Position numbers and translations under genes: made by a program. DNA of 38,428 nt from Saccoglossus kowalevskii (lineage: Eukaryota > Hemichordata > Enteropneusta > Harrimaniidae): assembly GCF_000003605.2 (NCBI RefSeq), contig NW_003129359.1, forward strand, positions 358,077 to 396,504. Reading direction: 5' to 3'. The notes below the pieces were generated by a model. It had not been told where the DNA came from, ran no database searches, and saw only the letters and a list, made by a program, of their open reading frames with translations. How positions within the stretch are numbered: the stretch's first letter is position 1; every line of letters begins with the position of its first letter. Shown here piece by piece: positions 1 to 10,255 of the stretch.

Positions 1-1299
1 TTGTCTATTACTCAATTAAAAAGCAAGCCAAATAAACTGCATCTCTACCTTAAGTCGGTCAACAGATACGCAAAAACAAATTCATGACAGTTATATCGAG
101 ATATTCGTGGAGGTTGTTTGCATCCAATACCGGAAATAACTGCTTGCTCTATATAAAACACTATTTATTTCAATACTATGCTGGTATTGGCCGTGAATGA
201 CCACTTAATGGCATGTGCAACTGGATCAACAAGAAAAGTATGAAAAGTTTCACTTTGTTTTTAAAGATTCATCAAGCTCTTTTCAAACAGTGGACTGTTG
301 GCTATGTGCACTTGAATTCCAATCAGTGACAACTGATGTATCTACTCGCTACATTTAAGAAGAGGACCGTCACAAATAACGCAAAGTTAAACAGATATAT
401 TTATCCGCTTTCAAGGCGCGAACAAAAATCGCTGTTATAGCTGTCTTGATTGGAAATTCCATCATAATTATTTAGGTACGAAGGCTTTGGCAAATGCTTG
501 GCCATCATAAATACATACATATAACCTGTATTCCTGTGATATACTTCACTCAAGGTTATGCCCCTGGCCACCTTGCCTCAGGTGTTGCAGTTGTATGTTT
601 AATAAATATTATATTTATAGTTATTTTATCCATGATTTATGATAGAATGTTCATTGGTGAAATCTCCAAAAAGACATGAGAACGCAAAATCTCTGACAGT
701 CCGGAGTGGTCATAGAAAGAGTATGCGTGACGTACATGACTAACAAACCATCAGTGATGCTAATACCAGGTACGAACGAATAGTCCAAGGCACGCTGGGT
801 AACCGTTGATGACACGCTGAGATGCTGTTTTTTTAGATAAAAACTGCTGTCAGTCAGTCTAAGAGCAACGATTTAAAAATGCACGATCAACCAACCAACA
901 CGATTTCTAGTTGACCATTTTCAAATTAAATCTAAAAACAATGCGACTCCAATATAACCAGTCGGGCTGATTATTGACTTGTTGATATTTTGTGATTAAA
1001 TTTTAAAAATAGCCGCCAGTCGTTAAGAAGTCAACGAAATAAAACCAAATCGACAGCATTGACCTCAATATGTCTGGAATCCAAAAATATACTACTAAAA
1101 TATGAAACACACCAGAGAATAAGCTTGTTAGCTCATGTAAAAGAATTGAAATCACAATTACTCATCGTCTAACTCGAAGACAAACGTTATGTTGTATTAT
1201 ACTCTCCTCTCCAGAAATTACATGATGGGTGTGGCTCACAGATTATGGGCGAGGCCCACAACCATATTTTTTATACGGGTTGCACTTTTTCCTAAGCTG
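1..1299. other. Non-coding stretch, nothing recognised
   Basis: I see no convincing exon, RNA gene or repeat here. The one open frame (494-679, plus) has a hydrophobic stretch but no homology I recognise and no good splice context. A TATA-like run lies near 1267-1274 and may belong to the promoter of the small gene that follows. Confidence 0.4.
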
Positions 1300-1441
1300 T
1301 ACTCTTTTTAGATATCTGATGAATATTCATAAGAAAACGCATGCTAAAGGATTGTGATGCGTGTCATTTTGACTCAGAGCGCTGCATTGGAGCTGTTGGT
1401 TGAAATCAGTGAATCGTAGCACCTTTCAAAGCAATTGAAAC
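1300..1441 (+). other. Candidate 5' untranslated exon of the small surface-protein gene
   Basis: The right edge is a GTAAGT splice donor at 1442-1447. A matching acceptor (TTATCCAG, ending at 2000) sits 10 bases before the ATG of the next exon. A TATA-like run lies about 30 bases upstream of the guessed left edge. The left edge itself is a guess. The exon is inferred from splice motifs only. Confidence 0.3.
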
Positions 1442-2010
1442 GTAAGTTACCTGCTTTAATTGAAGTCAAGTCAAGCACCACACCAATATATTCTGTGTAT
1501 TGTAACTAACTAGATTACGACTTTTGGACAACCCGTCACACACATTCGCAAATTTATTACGTTCGCGTCGCCCATTTATTGATTTCGCGTTTTACATATT
1601 GACAAAGATCCTGGTAACTGTGCAGTTTGAGTTTTTTAAGTGTACGTAATCGTCGTGGCGGCTATGTTGCACGATAAATGGCAGGACAATCGAATTTGTT
1701 AAATACGTGTCCCCTCATGCGTTAAATATGTGGTGCGGACATGACAATATTGACAGGATGCATGGAAGTTGTACTGTGCGTTAAATGACCAGCCAATATA
1801 TACTCATCGTTCTACAACCTTAATGAAAAAGTGGACTAGCTAATACAAAAAACAAACAAACAAAAAACGGAACAAGTATTCACCGTATTACTCACGCCAT
1901 ATATGTGAATTTGCTGCCTCGAATTTATCTACATTTGCAAATAACACTCATACTGCATGTGTGACTGCATGCTGGTCTAATCTGTACTTCAATTATCCAG
2001 CAGATCCACA

Positions 2011-2650
2011 ATGAGAAGTTACCTGATTCTGTTTGTCCTGTGCGTCGCCGTGGCTGTTGTGTACGCCGGTAATGATGATATTTATTTAATTACTTAACCT
2101 GCTTTGGAATGATAATGCACAAACAAACAGAAAAAAATGGCCAAACCTAGAAAAAAAGGAAAATTAGAAAAAAATAAAAAAATAAATAAAAAAACATTCA
2201 TGATAGAAAATCACATAATTTGAAAGGTCATCAAGTGATATAATGTATTTTTTTTCTTTTTGACCAGACTATTTTTGAAGAGGGAAGACTATATGACCTA
2301 TATTTATTTTCACATTTTACCTTCACCAGATATGTGCAAAAGAAGTTACGAATTGATGGTTTGTCGTTTTTAGAAGCACTGACATGTTCATCCATAAGCC
2401 CAAAATAGTCATATAGGGATTTCAACAATTAGGATTAAATTTCAACTGTGTTCTCGTATTGAATATATAATATTGTTTTTTTCCAGAAGAAGAAGTAGAA
2501 GAAAATACATCGGAAGCTCCAGTGCATACGCAAGAGCCGTCAGACGAGAAAACTACTATTGCAAGCGAGTCCACAACCAATGTTGCTGTTACCACCAAAC
2601 TATCTGTGCTGTCTATTCTTTTAACAGCTATGCCTATTGTACTATTGTAA
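2011..2650 (+). CDS. Small secreted or GPI-anchored protein, spliced (exons 2011-2068 and 2487-2650)
   Basis: Joining 2011-2068 to 2487-2650 gives a 73-residue protein. The junction is G|GTAATG...TTTTTTTCCAG, and the split codon reads Glu. Residues 1-19 form a textbook signal peptide: Arg2, then a Leu/Val/Ala core, with Val-Tyr-Ala before the cut. Residues 20-57 are acidic and Ser/Thr-rich, with one N-glycosylation sequon at Asn26. Residues 58-73 are a hydrophobic tail with no cytoplasmic residues after it, as in a GPI-attachment signal; Ser46, Ser48 or Asn51 could be the attachment site. The start has A at -3. A possible 5' UTR exon lies upstream, a poly(A) signal lies at 3031, and the intron holds an A-rich run (about 2129-2195). 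CD24 and CD52 share this layout, but I claim no homology. It could also be a short secreted peptide. The donor is sub-optimal, so the model needs transcript support. Confidence 0.55.
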
Positions 2651-3030
2651 CCTGCGTATTACAGTGCGAGCAACGGTCCACTTTGCTCGATGGGACAATG
2701 TGCGTGACGGATGTGTCACCTGGCCTCATGGACATTTAATTTTCACACTAAAAGCTGTCTTAAAAATACCTGTACATAATCTATTTTGTGTTTGTGACTA
2801 CAATGTAATTAATGAGTTACAGCCGTAATGACCAATATCACAGTGATCCAAATCATGACGATTCAGAACGCAATTACCACCTGTCATTTGGCTTGGTTTG
2901 ATGATGTCATCACCACATGACAACCAACACAGAATCTGATTGGAGCACTACTGATTTGATTTCCATTGTCCGAACAACAGGAAACTATGTACAGTATAAG
3001 AGATACATTTTAATTGTGTACTTCAATGAA

Positions 3031-3036
3031 AATAAA
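3031..3036 (+). terminator. Poly(A) signal AATAAA
   Basis: AATAAA lies 381 bases after the stop codon at 2648-2650. An A-run follows about 15 bases later. It would give the small gene a 3' UTR of roughly 400 bases. Confidence 0.4.
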
Positions 3037-3059
3037 ACATGATATTGTACAAAAAAACA

Positions 3060-4345
3060 TCTTGTGCAGTTGGGTTTTTCAATTAGGTACACAGACACTT
3101 AACTGATATTCAAAAAAAACAACATCTGATTTCGTAAAAGTTGAGTAAATACGAAATTGTATTTTGAAAAAAGATGGTGTCATATGCTTTCAGTCTAACG
3201 ACACGATATTATTCTAGGTATCTTCATGAACTTACAACTAATTACTTTGGTTCATATTCTGAAATGAAAGAAAATATTCTGTTATGGTAAGAAATTCTGA
3301 GAAAGCAGGCTGTTCGATATCTATAAAATGTCACTGTATCCTGTACATTTCAAGTTTTCCCACAAAAAAATATTCCATCGTATCGTAGCGAACAAATATA
3401 AATCCACTAGTATATACGTTAATTGACAAATTAATCTGAAATGACCTAACAGTTGTAATAGTTCCACTCTACTGCTTATTAGAAACTGCATTTTTTGAAC
3501 TTTTTTGCAACAGGTTCAACTAAGACATGCCTCCATTTTTATTTACCAATTCACATCGTCTTACAATATGCAAATTAGATGTGACTCAAAAGGTCAAGAA
3601 ACGTTTCTTCAATACACTACAATGAGCATTTTTACACATGGTACAAAAATGCACTTTTAATTTGTCGACATATTTTCATCGTCGACCAGGACAAATTTAC
3701 ATAATTTTAGAAAATAAATAACAACGACTACACAATCATGCTCACCACATACTCTTTGATTTGAATCGTATTTCATACCAGGAAGACCAGTTTTCACATT
3801 GTTGTTGGTGACAGAGACACATAATTGATACATAGCCAAATACGTAAGATATGTGTGTTTGTACGTTTTCACGAGCATGAACGCAGGCATCGTCGTGCGT
3901 ATCTTTTTTTCTACCAACTGTTAACCCTGAAAGAGACATTTTCATGATTATTATTTTGACTCATCGTCAACAACACATCACCTCTCCAGACCACACATAC
4001 ATTTATTTTTTCCGGCAAATGCTATCCCTGTTGGTAAATTTTAAAGACGTGTGCCAGGTAGCAAAATATGCTATCTAGAACCAGCACAGAAATATTATCG
4101 ATATGCCGTTTGATATGCTGGTACTGTTGTTAAAAACAGTCAGATTATATTTGTAATTTTAGCAGTATTCAAACTAATACTCATGAATATTCATAATTAT
4201 AACAAAACGTATTTTTTTTAAAAAATATAACAGTAATCGGGTCGGACAACGTTCATTTTTTCTGTACTGTGTGTTAAATAGAACACTTTCGGTAACTAAG
4301 GATTATGTTAATTATTTGACGAAATGTGAAACACATAATATTTGC
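3060..4345. other. Non-coding stretch, nothing recognised
   Basis: AT-rich sequence. The open frames on the minus strand (3657-3945) overlap one another and look like chance. No repeat or RNA gene was seen. Confidence 0.4.
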
Positions 4346-4383
4346 AGTGATCACATGATCACTACTGAATCCATGACGTCATG
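4346..4383. promoter_or_regulatory. Two adjacent palindromes, one containing a CRE (TGACGTCA)
   Basis: A 7-bp-arm palindrome (AGTGATC, 4-base spacer, GATCACT) is followed by the perfect 12-base palindrome CATGACGTCATG at 4372-4383. The core TGACGTCA (4374-4381) is the consensus CREB/ATF site. No promoter is evident beside it, so function is a guess. Confidence 0.2.
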
Positions 4384-4770
4384 AGTAGCCCTTCTTCAAA
4401 TCTGTAATAAATACTAGTAATAAAACGCAACTGAAAAAGCCGTATTTAAAAAACAACAACAGCAATGTAATTGTATCATACACATTGTATTTTGCATTTT
4501 TATAAATGAATTTTTACATTTCCAATGCATGGAAATGTTAGCTCAATGGATTCTACACATCACATATTGATCTGCTTATCAGATCTTACTAGCTCTATAT
4601 GCAGCGATTAAAATATATCACTCATTAAATATTCTAACCTTACGAGTCTGTCATAAAAAGTATTGCTAAAAAAATGATTAACATAAATTATATGTCAGTG
4701 ACATGTAAATGTAACAATGACATTTTATATTTGCATATGACGCATGTACCTGCTCCTTTTTTTGTAGAAA

Positions 4771-5102
4771 ACGGCTTAGTCTTTTTCACGAAACAAAACG
4801 AAACCCTAACGCTAACCTTAAATTTTGAACGACTTCGAACATCGCCACGTCACAGAAATAAATTTGTCGAGAATATTTAGTTTCCACCTTTTTTCCGCCT
4901 ACTTTGCAGCACGATTCATTTGTGCTGATATGTCGTGACAGCCGTTTTTGGATTGTTGAACACTAATGACGCTAATCATTTCGTGTTTCACAGTGTGAAA
5001 TTTTCTCAGATATTATTAAGCTAATGAAAAAAAATGCGAGTTAGGGTTGGGTTAGGGTTAGGGTTAGGGTTTCGTTTCGTTTCGTGGAAAAGACTAAGCC
5101 GT
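4771..5102. repeat. Inverted-repeat element with telomere-like arms
   Basis: The 46-base arms at 4771-4816 and 5057-5102 are reverse complements with about three mismatches, separated by 240 bases. Each arm runs inward from ACGGCTTAGTC through a GAAAC-repeat into telomere-like sequence. The right arm joins about four TTAGGG-type units (5038-5071); the left arm has a shorter, degenerate complement. The interior has no coding potential. The layout fits a MITE or foldback element, or an inverted duplication. I could not define a target-site duplication with confidence. Confidence 0.6.
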
Positions 5103-5895
5103 AGATAACCACAAAGAAACAGAAAATTGCCTCTATTGTGCAGGACACACGTGAAAATTTATGTATAATCACGGGACCTTTGTTGCATTTTCTCAAAATC
5201 ACATGTTTATAGTTAAGTCTGTAAAGTTGTCACAAGACGATTGGAGTTGCGAATATTCCACTAGAGTAAATCGTCTTTCAAAAGTGAATATGAATTCAAA
5301 GTTGCTTTCACCACTTGAATATGAGCAATGTCGGCTTCTGAATATTAATTAACCCAAGCCCAAAATACGATTAAGATAGCTGACTTAAACCACACGTCCA
5401 CTACTACTATCCAATGGGTAGAAGTATGCCCTCTTTATCAATAACAACAGTGATTGTTTGGCTCCTTGTTTCCTTTAGTTACAATAAGAGATATTCATAT
5501 ACATATTGTCTGATGTGATTAGTGTTACATTACTTTTTTTGTGTATGACTGGATATGATTTTAAATGATATTTTAGTTGGAATGGAGACAAACACATGTA
5601 GAATATTTCCAAAGAACAAAGACTTCATTAAAAACTGAAAGATAAAAGCAATAACCCAAAAATATAATAGATGGGGTCAAACCAATGTAGCTGATCGAAA
5701 TGATTTTTCTTGTAATTAGCTTCACACTTCGCGCAAAATTAATATCAAGTAGATCGGTTAAGACATTAAAGACACAAATTGTAGCAATTCTTTCCAAAAA
5801 ATCCATGATTGTTATCAAACTTGCTTTGCTTTGCCCATACATGCTGTACACATGCTGTGCCCAACAGTGAAGCATATTTTTGGCAAAAATTCAAA
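5103..5895. other. Non-coding stretch, nothing recognised
   Basis: Short overlapping open frames on both strands (5573-6041) show no recognisable domain and are probably chance. Confidence 0.35.
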
Positions 5896-5973
5896 ATGGC
5901 CAAACCGCGTGACTTGAACAAAAAATCTGTCAAATCAAAAGCTTTGCAAAAATATAATGAAGCATACAACGAG
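5896..5973 (+). CDS. Candidate first coding exon, 26 residues, Lys-rich
   Basis: An ATG with A at -3 and G at +4 (AAAATGG) opens 26 codons that end GAG|GTAATT, a plausible donor in phase 0. The peptide is basic and hydrophilic (7 Lys, 1 Arg) with helix-like spacing, unlike nearby chance frames. The frame is also open upstream (from 5809) and downstream (to 6012), so the exact limits are uncertain. I found no continuing exon before the LINE at 6613. I recognise no family. It may be the start of a gene, an exon fragment or chance. Confidence 0.25.
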
Positions 5974-6612
5974 GTAATTACCAAAAGTTTAGTATTGAAA
6001 TATTTAAAATAGAATAGCGGTTTAAAACTGTTAGTTATCACTCTTTGGCTTACGATTTGAATAATTATTCAATATTGTATCCAAGTGCGTGGTAAATAGG
6101 TTAGATAAACAACTGGACGCAATACCACTATTTGTATCATAGAGATTTAAAAAAAATGTTTAAATGTTTAGAACTACAATTCTATGATGAAGGTAATTGT
6201 CCGACTCTGGGACTGAGTTAAAAACTACAGTGATAGAACTAAGTGAAAAAGATTCAGTAAACCGATTTATTACTAACTATCACAAAATGCAATATCGCTC
6301 TAATGTATGCCCCATAAAACTGATATCCTAATGTGTGGCTTGTGGGAATCCTGTCGACAGAGGGTGCTATACCATATGTGTCCTGCAATTACTGCTAATA
6401 GATCATACACTCCACTGTATGCTGTTCGTTCGTTTGATTTGAGTAGATTTATAGATTCAGACACTGTTGACATAATCCACGTAGCACAAGGTCACAGTAA
6501 TTAAATATTTACAGGCAATGTCCACTCCAATGAAACACTATTAACAGGTTAAAAAAACCACACCACTTCTGAATATGACAATGTATATCAGCTTATTTGT
6601 AATCATATAAGA
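5974..6612. other. Non-coding stretch before the LINE
   Basis: Nothing identified. The open frame at 6307-6504 (plus, 65 residues) has no recognised motif and no splice context I trust. Confidence 0.35.
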
Positions 6613-7503
6613 CGGCGATCAGTTATGTTACAGTAGTATTTGCCAATCACCAAGCTGTACTTAAATAAACAACCACAAACTAACACTAGACGATATCATC
6701 GAACAACTGACTCGATGGAGCATGAAAATAAAGAAATCAGATGTGTCAATGAAGATCTTCAGAGACGAGTTGTTAAATTGGAAAGATCAGTAAAGGAAAA
6801 GAACCAATATAGTCGTCGTGAAAATATCAAGATTCATGGTATCCCTGAGAGTGCTGATCACAACCAGAAAACACAGATGTAATTACTCTTAAAGTGCTGC
6901 GAAAGATTGACCCTGAACTTACTGGAATGGATGTTGAAGTAACTCATCGTTTAGGAAAGAAACCAACTGAAAACTATCAGGCTTTTCCAAGACCCATAAT
7001 TGTAAAATTTTCAGGCAGGAAGAAACGAGAAAGTATGTCCCGCAATAAAAAGAAGCTCGCAAATGTTACTGTTAGCAGCCTATGATTTCCAGGCCGGAAT
7101 CTAATATACATAAATGAGAACCTAACACCTAATGCACGCAAGCTTCTGAAACTGGCCAATGCGAAGCGTAAACAGGTAAATTATAAATTCCTCTGGACTA
7201 GAAATGGACAGATATTTGTACGCAAGGCTGAGAATTCACAATCTCTTAACATAAAGAATGAGCATGATCTTGCAAAGATCGTGTAGTATTCCATATTCTT
7301 TTGTAGACATATATTCATAGATACATTTCAATGTTGGATGATAATGTAAATAACACTTGTTATGGTAATTGTAAATCTTATTCTTTTTCCCAGTTCTTTA
7401 ATCTGATAGATAACACGCCTATTAAGTCTACCTTTTCAATTTCACATTGCAATATTCGGTCTCTCGGTCGAAATTTTCAAGATTTCAAATTATTCTACGA
7501 ATC
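6613..7503 (+). mobile_element. LINE copy 1: ORF1 and start of ORF2 only
   Basis: This is the left half of the tandem duplication. It holds a broken ORF1 (6715-7286) and the start of ORF2 (7331 on), which keeps the true ATG and the first endonuclease motif. It then ends abruptly at the junction with copy 2. It has no RT and cannot move on its own. Confidence 0.85.
6715..7286 (+). pseudogene. LINE ORF1 (RNA-binding protein), copy 1, frameshifted
   Basis: ORF1 proteins of this kind of element bind the element's RNA. The N-terminal region is a coiled coil rich in Glu/Arg/Leu. It is followed by the block with Tyr-Ser-Arg-Arg-Glu-Asn then His-Gly-Ile-Pro-Glu, the hallmark of L1-transposase-22-type ORF1. 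A 4-base deletion near 6859, compared with copy 2, shifts the frame. The later frame (6894 on) carries Thr-His-Arg-Leu-Gly and then meets an in-frame TGA at 7083-7085. Coding-like sequence continues to a TAG at 7284-7286. The frame is open upstream of the ATG too, so the true start may be earlier. Confidence 0.8.
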
Positions 7504-7519
7504 ACACGGCGATCAGTGA
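7331..7519 (+). pseudogene. LINE ORF2 N-terminus, copy 1, truncated
   Basis: This keeps the likely native ORF2 start: the ATG at 7331 opens a frame that runs without break into the endonuclease motif His-Cys-Asn-Ile-Arg-Ser-Leu. That motif includes the Asn of the apurinic endonuclease fold. It is cut after about 58 residues by the duplication junction, and the last few codons to the stop at 7517-7519 come from copy 2's 5' end. Confidence 0.8.
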
Positions 7520-7610
7520 TGTTACAGTAGTATCGCCAATCACCAAGCTGTACTTATTAAATAAACAACCACAAACTAACACTAGACGATATCATCGAAC
7601 AACTGACTCG

Positions 7611-8186
7611 ATGGAGCATGAAAATAAAGAAATCAGATGTGTCAATGAAGATCTTCAGAGACGAGTTGTTGAATTGGAAAGATCAGTAGAGGAACAGAAC
7701 CAATATAGTCGTCGTGAAAATATCGAGATTCATGGTATCCCTGAGAGTGCGGATACATCACAACCAGAAAACACAGATGTAATTACTCTTAAAGTGTTGC
7801 GAAAGATTGACCCTGAACTTACTGGAATGGATGTTGAAGTAACTCATCGTTTAGGAAAGAAACTAACTGAAAACTATCAGGCTTTTCCAAGACCCATAAT
7901 TGTAAAATTTTCAGGCAGGAAGAAACGAGAAAGTATGTCCCGCAATAAAAAGAAGCTCGCAAATGTTACTGTTAGCAGCCTATGATTTCCAGGCCGGAAT
8001 CTAATATACATAAATGAGAACCTAACACCTAATGCACGCAAGCTTCTGAAACTGGCCAATGCGAAGCGTAAACAGGTAAATTATAAATTCCTCTGGACTA
8101 GAAATGGACAGATATTTGTACACAAGGCTGAGAATTCACAATCTCTTAACATAAAGAATGAGCATGATCTTTCAAAGATCGTGTAG
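7611..8186 (+). pseudogene. LINE ORF1, copy 2, one in-frame TGA
   Basis: The better-kept ORF1 runs from an ATG at 7611 to a TAG at 8184-8186, about 191 codons, broken only by the TGA at 7983-7985. The coiled coil covers roughly residues 1-30. The Arg-Arg-Glu-Asn and Gly-Ile-Pro-Glu block sits near 34-45, and a basic RNA-binding part follows, with Thr-His-Arg-Leu-Gly and several Lys/Arg clusters. The same TGA is present in copy 1, so it was in the parent before duplication. It is probably a CGA-to-TGA change. Readthrough is possible but unsupported. Confidence 0.8.
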
Positions 8187-8230
8187 TATTCCATATTCTT
8201 TTGTAGACATATATTCATAGATACATTTCA

Positions 8231-8736
8231 ATGTTGGATGATAATGTAAATAACACTTGTTATGGTAATTGTAAATCTTATTCTTTTTCCCCAGTTCTTT
8301 AATCTGATAGATAACACGCCTATTAAGTCTACCTTTTCAATTTCACACTGTAATATTCGGTCTCTCGGTCGAAATTATCAAGATTTCAAATTATTCTACG
8401 AATCGCTTATAAAATCAAAAATCAAAGTCATTGCAGTATCTGAAATTTGGCAGATACAAAACAGAAACTTGTACTGTTTAGATGGGTATCATTTGGAAAC
8501 TAAATGTCGAAATGACCAGCGGGGTGGGGGAGTGGGGGCTTATATTCAGACATCTTTAAGTTCACAACTATAGAAGCAAATGTCAGTTATTCTGAATCAC
8601 TATGGCTGAAAATTGATATGTGCAGAAATAAATCACTCTTAGTTGTTATAATATACAGAAAACCAAACACAAATGTGGACGAGTTTCTTGAAAGCCTTGA
8701 ATCCGTGTTAATTGATATTGATCATAACAATTCACA
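8231..8736 (+). pseudogene. LINE ORF2 endonuclease domain, partial, two frameshifts
   Basis: The start ATG at 8231 matches 7331 of copy 1. One extra C near 8291 shifts the frame. The open part then carries Asn-Ile-Arg-Ser-Leu, Ile-Ala-Val-Ser-Glu with a Trp soon after (catalytic Glu of the AP-endonuclease fold), and Gly-Gly-Gly-Val, a normal order for this domain. After the stop near 8571 a second frame continues with Ser-Leu-Trp-Leu-Lys-Ile and Ile-Tyr-Arg-Lys-Pro. The catalytic Asp/His residues expected further on are lost in the deletion. Confidence 0.8.
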
Positions 8737-9782
8737 GTGTATACTCAGTATATCAGTATTCGGGGGATCCCTAAAAAGCTCTTCAGAAATAACTTAACAA
8801 ACAGGAATCAACATGTCAATATTAATGGGATGCAGTCAAATGAACTACCAATTACTTGCAGAGTTCTACAGGGCTCTGTGCTAGGTTCGATACTCTTTCA
8901 GATTTACGTAAATAATATTGCAAGTGCCACAGAATATTTCGACACCCGTTTATTTGCAGACGACACCAGCTTATTCCATATCTTCAATTCAAAAAACACA
9001 ATAGATCTTTCAAATGTAAATTCTTATTTAAGCAATGTTATAGACTGGTGCGATACAAATAAATTAACAATGAATTCCCCCCACCAAATGAATACATTAT
9101 ATTTAGAGGTAAACAGGTATCAATACATTCAACGGGTACAATTAATATAAAAGGGGTAACAATAAATGAAGTTGAAACAACTAAGTACATTGGTGTTGAA
9201 TTGGACAATAACCTTGACTGAAAGAACCATATACAAAAAGTAAACAAAACAATGAGTAGTAAAGCAGGTATTCTTATCAAGTTGAGGGACATTATTCCAC
9301 CATCAATTCTTTTACTACTATATAACTGTTTCATCCTACCACATATTTCTTATGCACTAGAAGTTTGGGGGAACACGTACTCAACTTACCTGAAACCCAT
9401 ACATCTCACACAGAAAGGGATTGTACGCATAATAACAGGATCAGATCGCCTCTCACACACTTCTTGACTTTTTAATCAGCTCCATGTACTAAATATCTAT
9501 AAACAACATGATTTGCAAATGTCTTTGTTTGTTCATGATAATCTCAATGACAAGTTACCACCAGGGTTTCCTCAATATTTCTCTTCCATCCATCACTCTT
9601 ATCACACAAAATCAAAAGCATTAGGTAATCTTATTATTCCAAAATACCATACTAATTCGGGACAACATTCAATCAAATATGCTGGGGCTAAGCTCTGGAA
9701 TAAACTTCCAGAAGAAATTCGTTCCATGAGCTCAATAAATTCATTCAAAAAAGAAATGAAAAGATGTTTACACTATGCATAA
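8737..9782 (+). pseudogene. LINE ORF2 reverse transcriptase, C-terminal half and tail
   Basis: The sequence enters the RT before the Gln-Gly-Ser-Val-Leu-Gly motif and reaches the catalytic Phe-Ala-Asp-Asp box (8953-8964). A frameshift at a C-run (9077-9082) follows. The next frame has Lys-Tyr-Ile-Gly-Val and then two TGA stops (9219-9221, where Trp is usual, and 9465-9467). It continues in the same frame to the end, with the Ala-Lys-Leu-Trp-Asn-Lys-Leu-Pro block typical of the C-termini of these elements. The fingers part of the RT is missing. It is inactive. Confidence 0.85.
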
Positions 9783-9965
9783 TTGAGTTGTTTGTAAAAA
9801 AATGTTAGCGTCCATTTATTATCGTAGTTTGTATTTCACCTAGAAATGGGGGGGGGGGACTCAACTAGTGTTTTACACTATTTTCCAGCTTCCTATTCAC
9901 TATGTATTTCAGTGTTGTTTGTATTGTATTCTTTTATCAATATTGCCTGTAAATTAAGTGAATAA

Positions 9966-9983
9966 AATTCAATTCAATTCAAT
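9966..9983 (+). repeat. LINE 3' tail, (AATTC)n
   Basis: About three and a half AATTC units close the 3' UTR just after an AATAAA (9961-9966). Short 3' microsatellite tails instead of poly(A) are usual for CR1-group elements. It fixes the 3' end and the orientation of the LINE. Confidence 0.75.
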
Positions 9984-9986
9984 CTT

Positions 9987-10188
9987 TGTTGTCATCATGG
10001 ATACCCTGGGAACATGGCTGTTAGTAGGATACTTTTAGACTACGTCAATGTTAATGTCAAAGGTCACTTGATGTATGATGTAACCCACAATGCTTTACTG
10101 GCACTTGTAATAAACATGGCGTTCTCGTAACACCTACCGTGTGAGTCTGAGTCATTTAATTAGTCTACCGTGCCTATCAGGCATAACA
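9987..10188 (+). repeat. Putative 5' LTR (about 202 bp)
   Basis: It begins TGTTG and ends TAACA, giving TG...CA ends, and is followed at once by the primer-binding site. It holds an AATAAA at about 10110. The left edge is chosen from the TG and the LINE end. No second LTR is present in the window to confirm it. Confidence 0.5.
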
Positions 10189-10201
10189 TGGTGTCAGAAG
10201 T
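10189..10201 (+). other. Primer-binding site of the gypsy element
   Basis: TGGTGTCAGAAGT directly follows the LTR end CA. It has the TGG start expected for complementarity to a tRNA CCA end. I did not match it to a particular tRNA. Confidence 0.55.
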
Positions 10202-10255
10202 TCAAGAAACCAGCGTCATGACTTCATCTCAGCACTGGCAGGATCGGAATGGTGA

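Larger units (their letters stand above)
6613..8403 (+). repeat. Tandem duplication (about 895 bp unit) of the LINE 5' region
   Basis: Copy 1 (6613-7503) and copy 2 (from 7507) both begin at CGGCGATCAG and run in the same order through ORF1 and the first residues of ORF2. Copy 1 stops at 7503 and joins copy 2 directly. The offset grows from 894 to 896, 900 and 901 because of four small indels. Long stretches, such as 7021-7240 against 7921-8140, are almost identical. The duplication is therefore recent compared with the decay of the rest of the element. Confidence 0.9.
7507..9985 (+). mobile_element. LINE copy 2: internally deleted non-LTR retrotransposon (Jockey/CR1-like group)
   Basis: This copy holds ORF1, the first part of the endonuclease, then the second half of the reverse transcriptase with its C-terminal region, a short 3' UTR and an AATTC-repeat tail. 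Compared with a normal ORF2 of roughly 900 residues, the C-terminal endonuclease and N-terminal RT are missing, with the junction near 8750. Frameshifts and stop codons are present throughout. A G-tract of 11 lies in the 3' UTR (9848-9858). The RT and tail style point to the Jockey/CR1 group (CR1, Crack or Daphne clades); I cannot choose among them by eye. Confidence 0.85.

Noticed and set aside
2473-2739. Plus-strand open frame of 88 codons
   Set aside because: It overlaps exon 3 of the small surface-protein gene in another frame and starts within the intron's acceptor tract.
5038-5071. Chromosome end
   Set aside because: Only about four units, embedded in an inverted-repeat element with normal sequence on both sides.
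6977-7159. Identical minus-strand frames at 6977-7159 and 7877-8059
   Set aside because: Antisense of LINE ORF1; identical only because of the tandem duplication.
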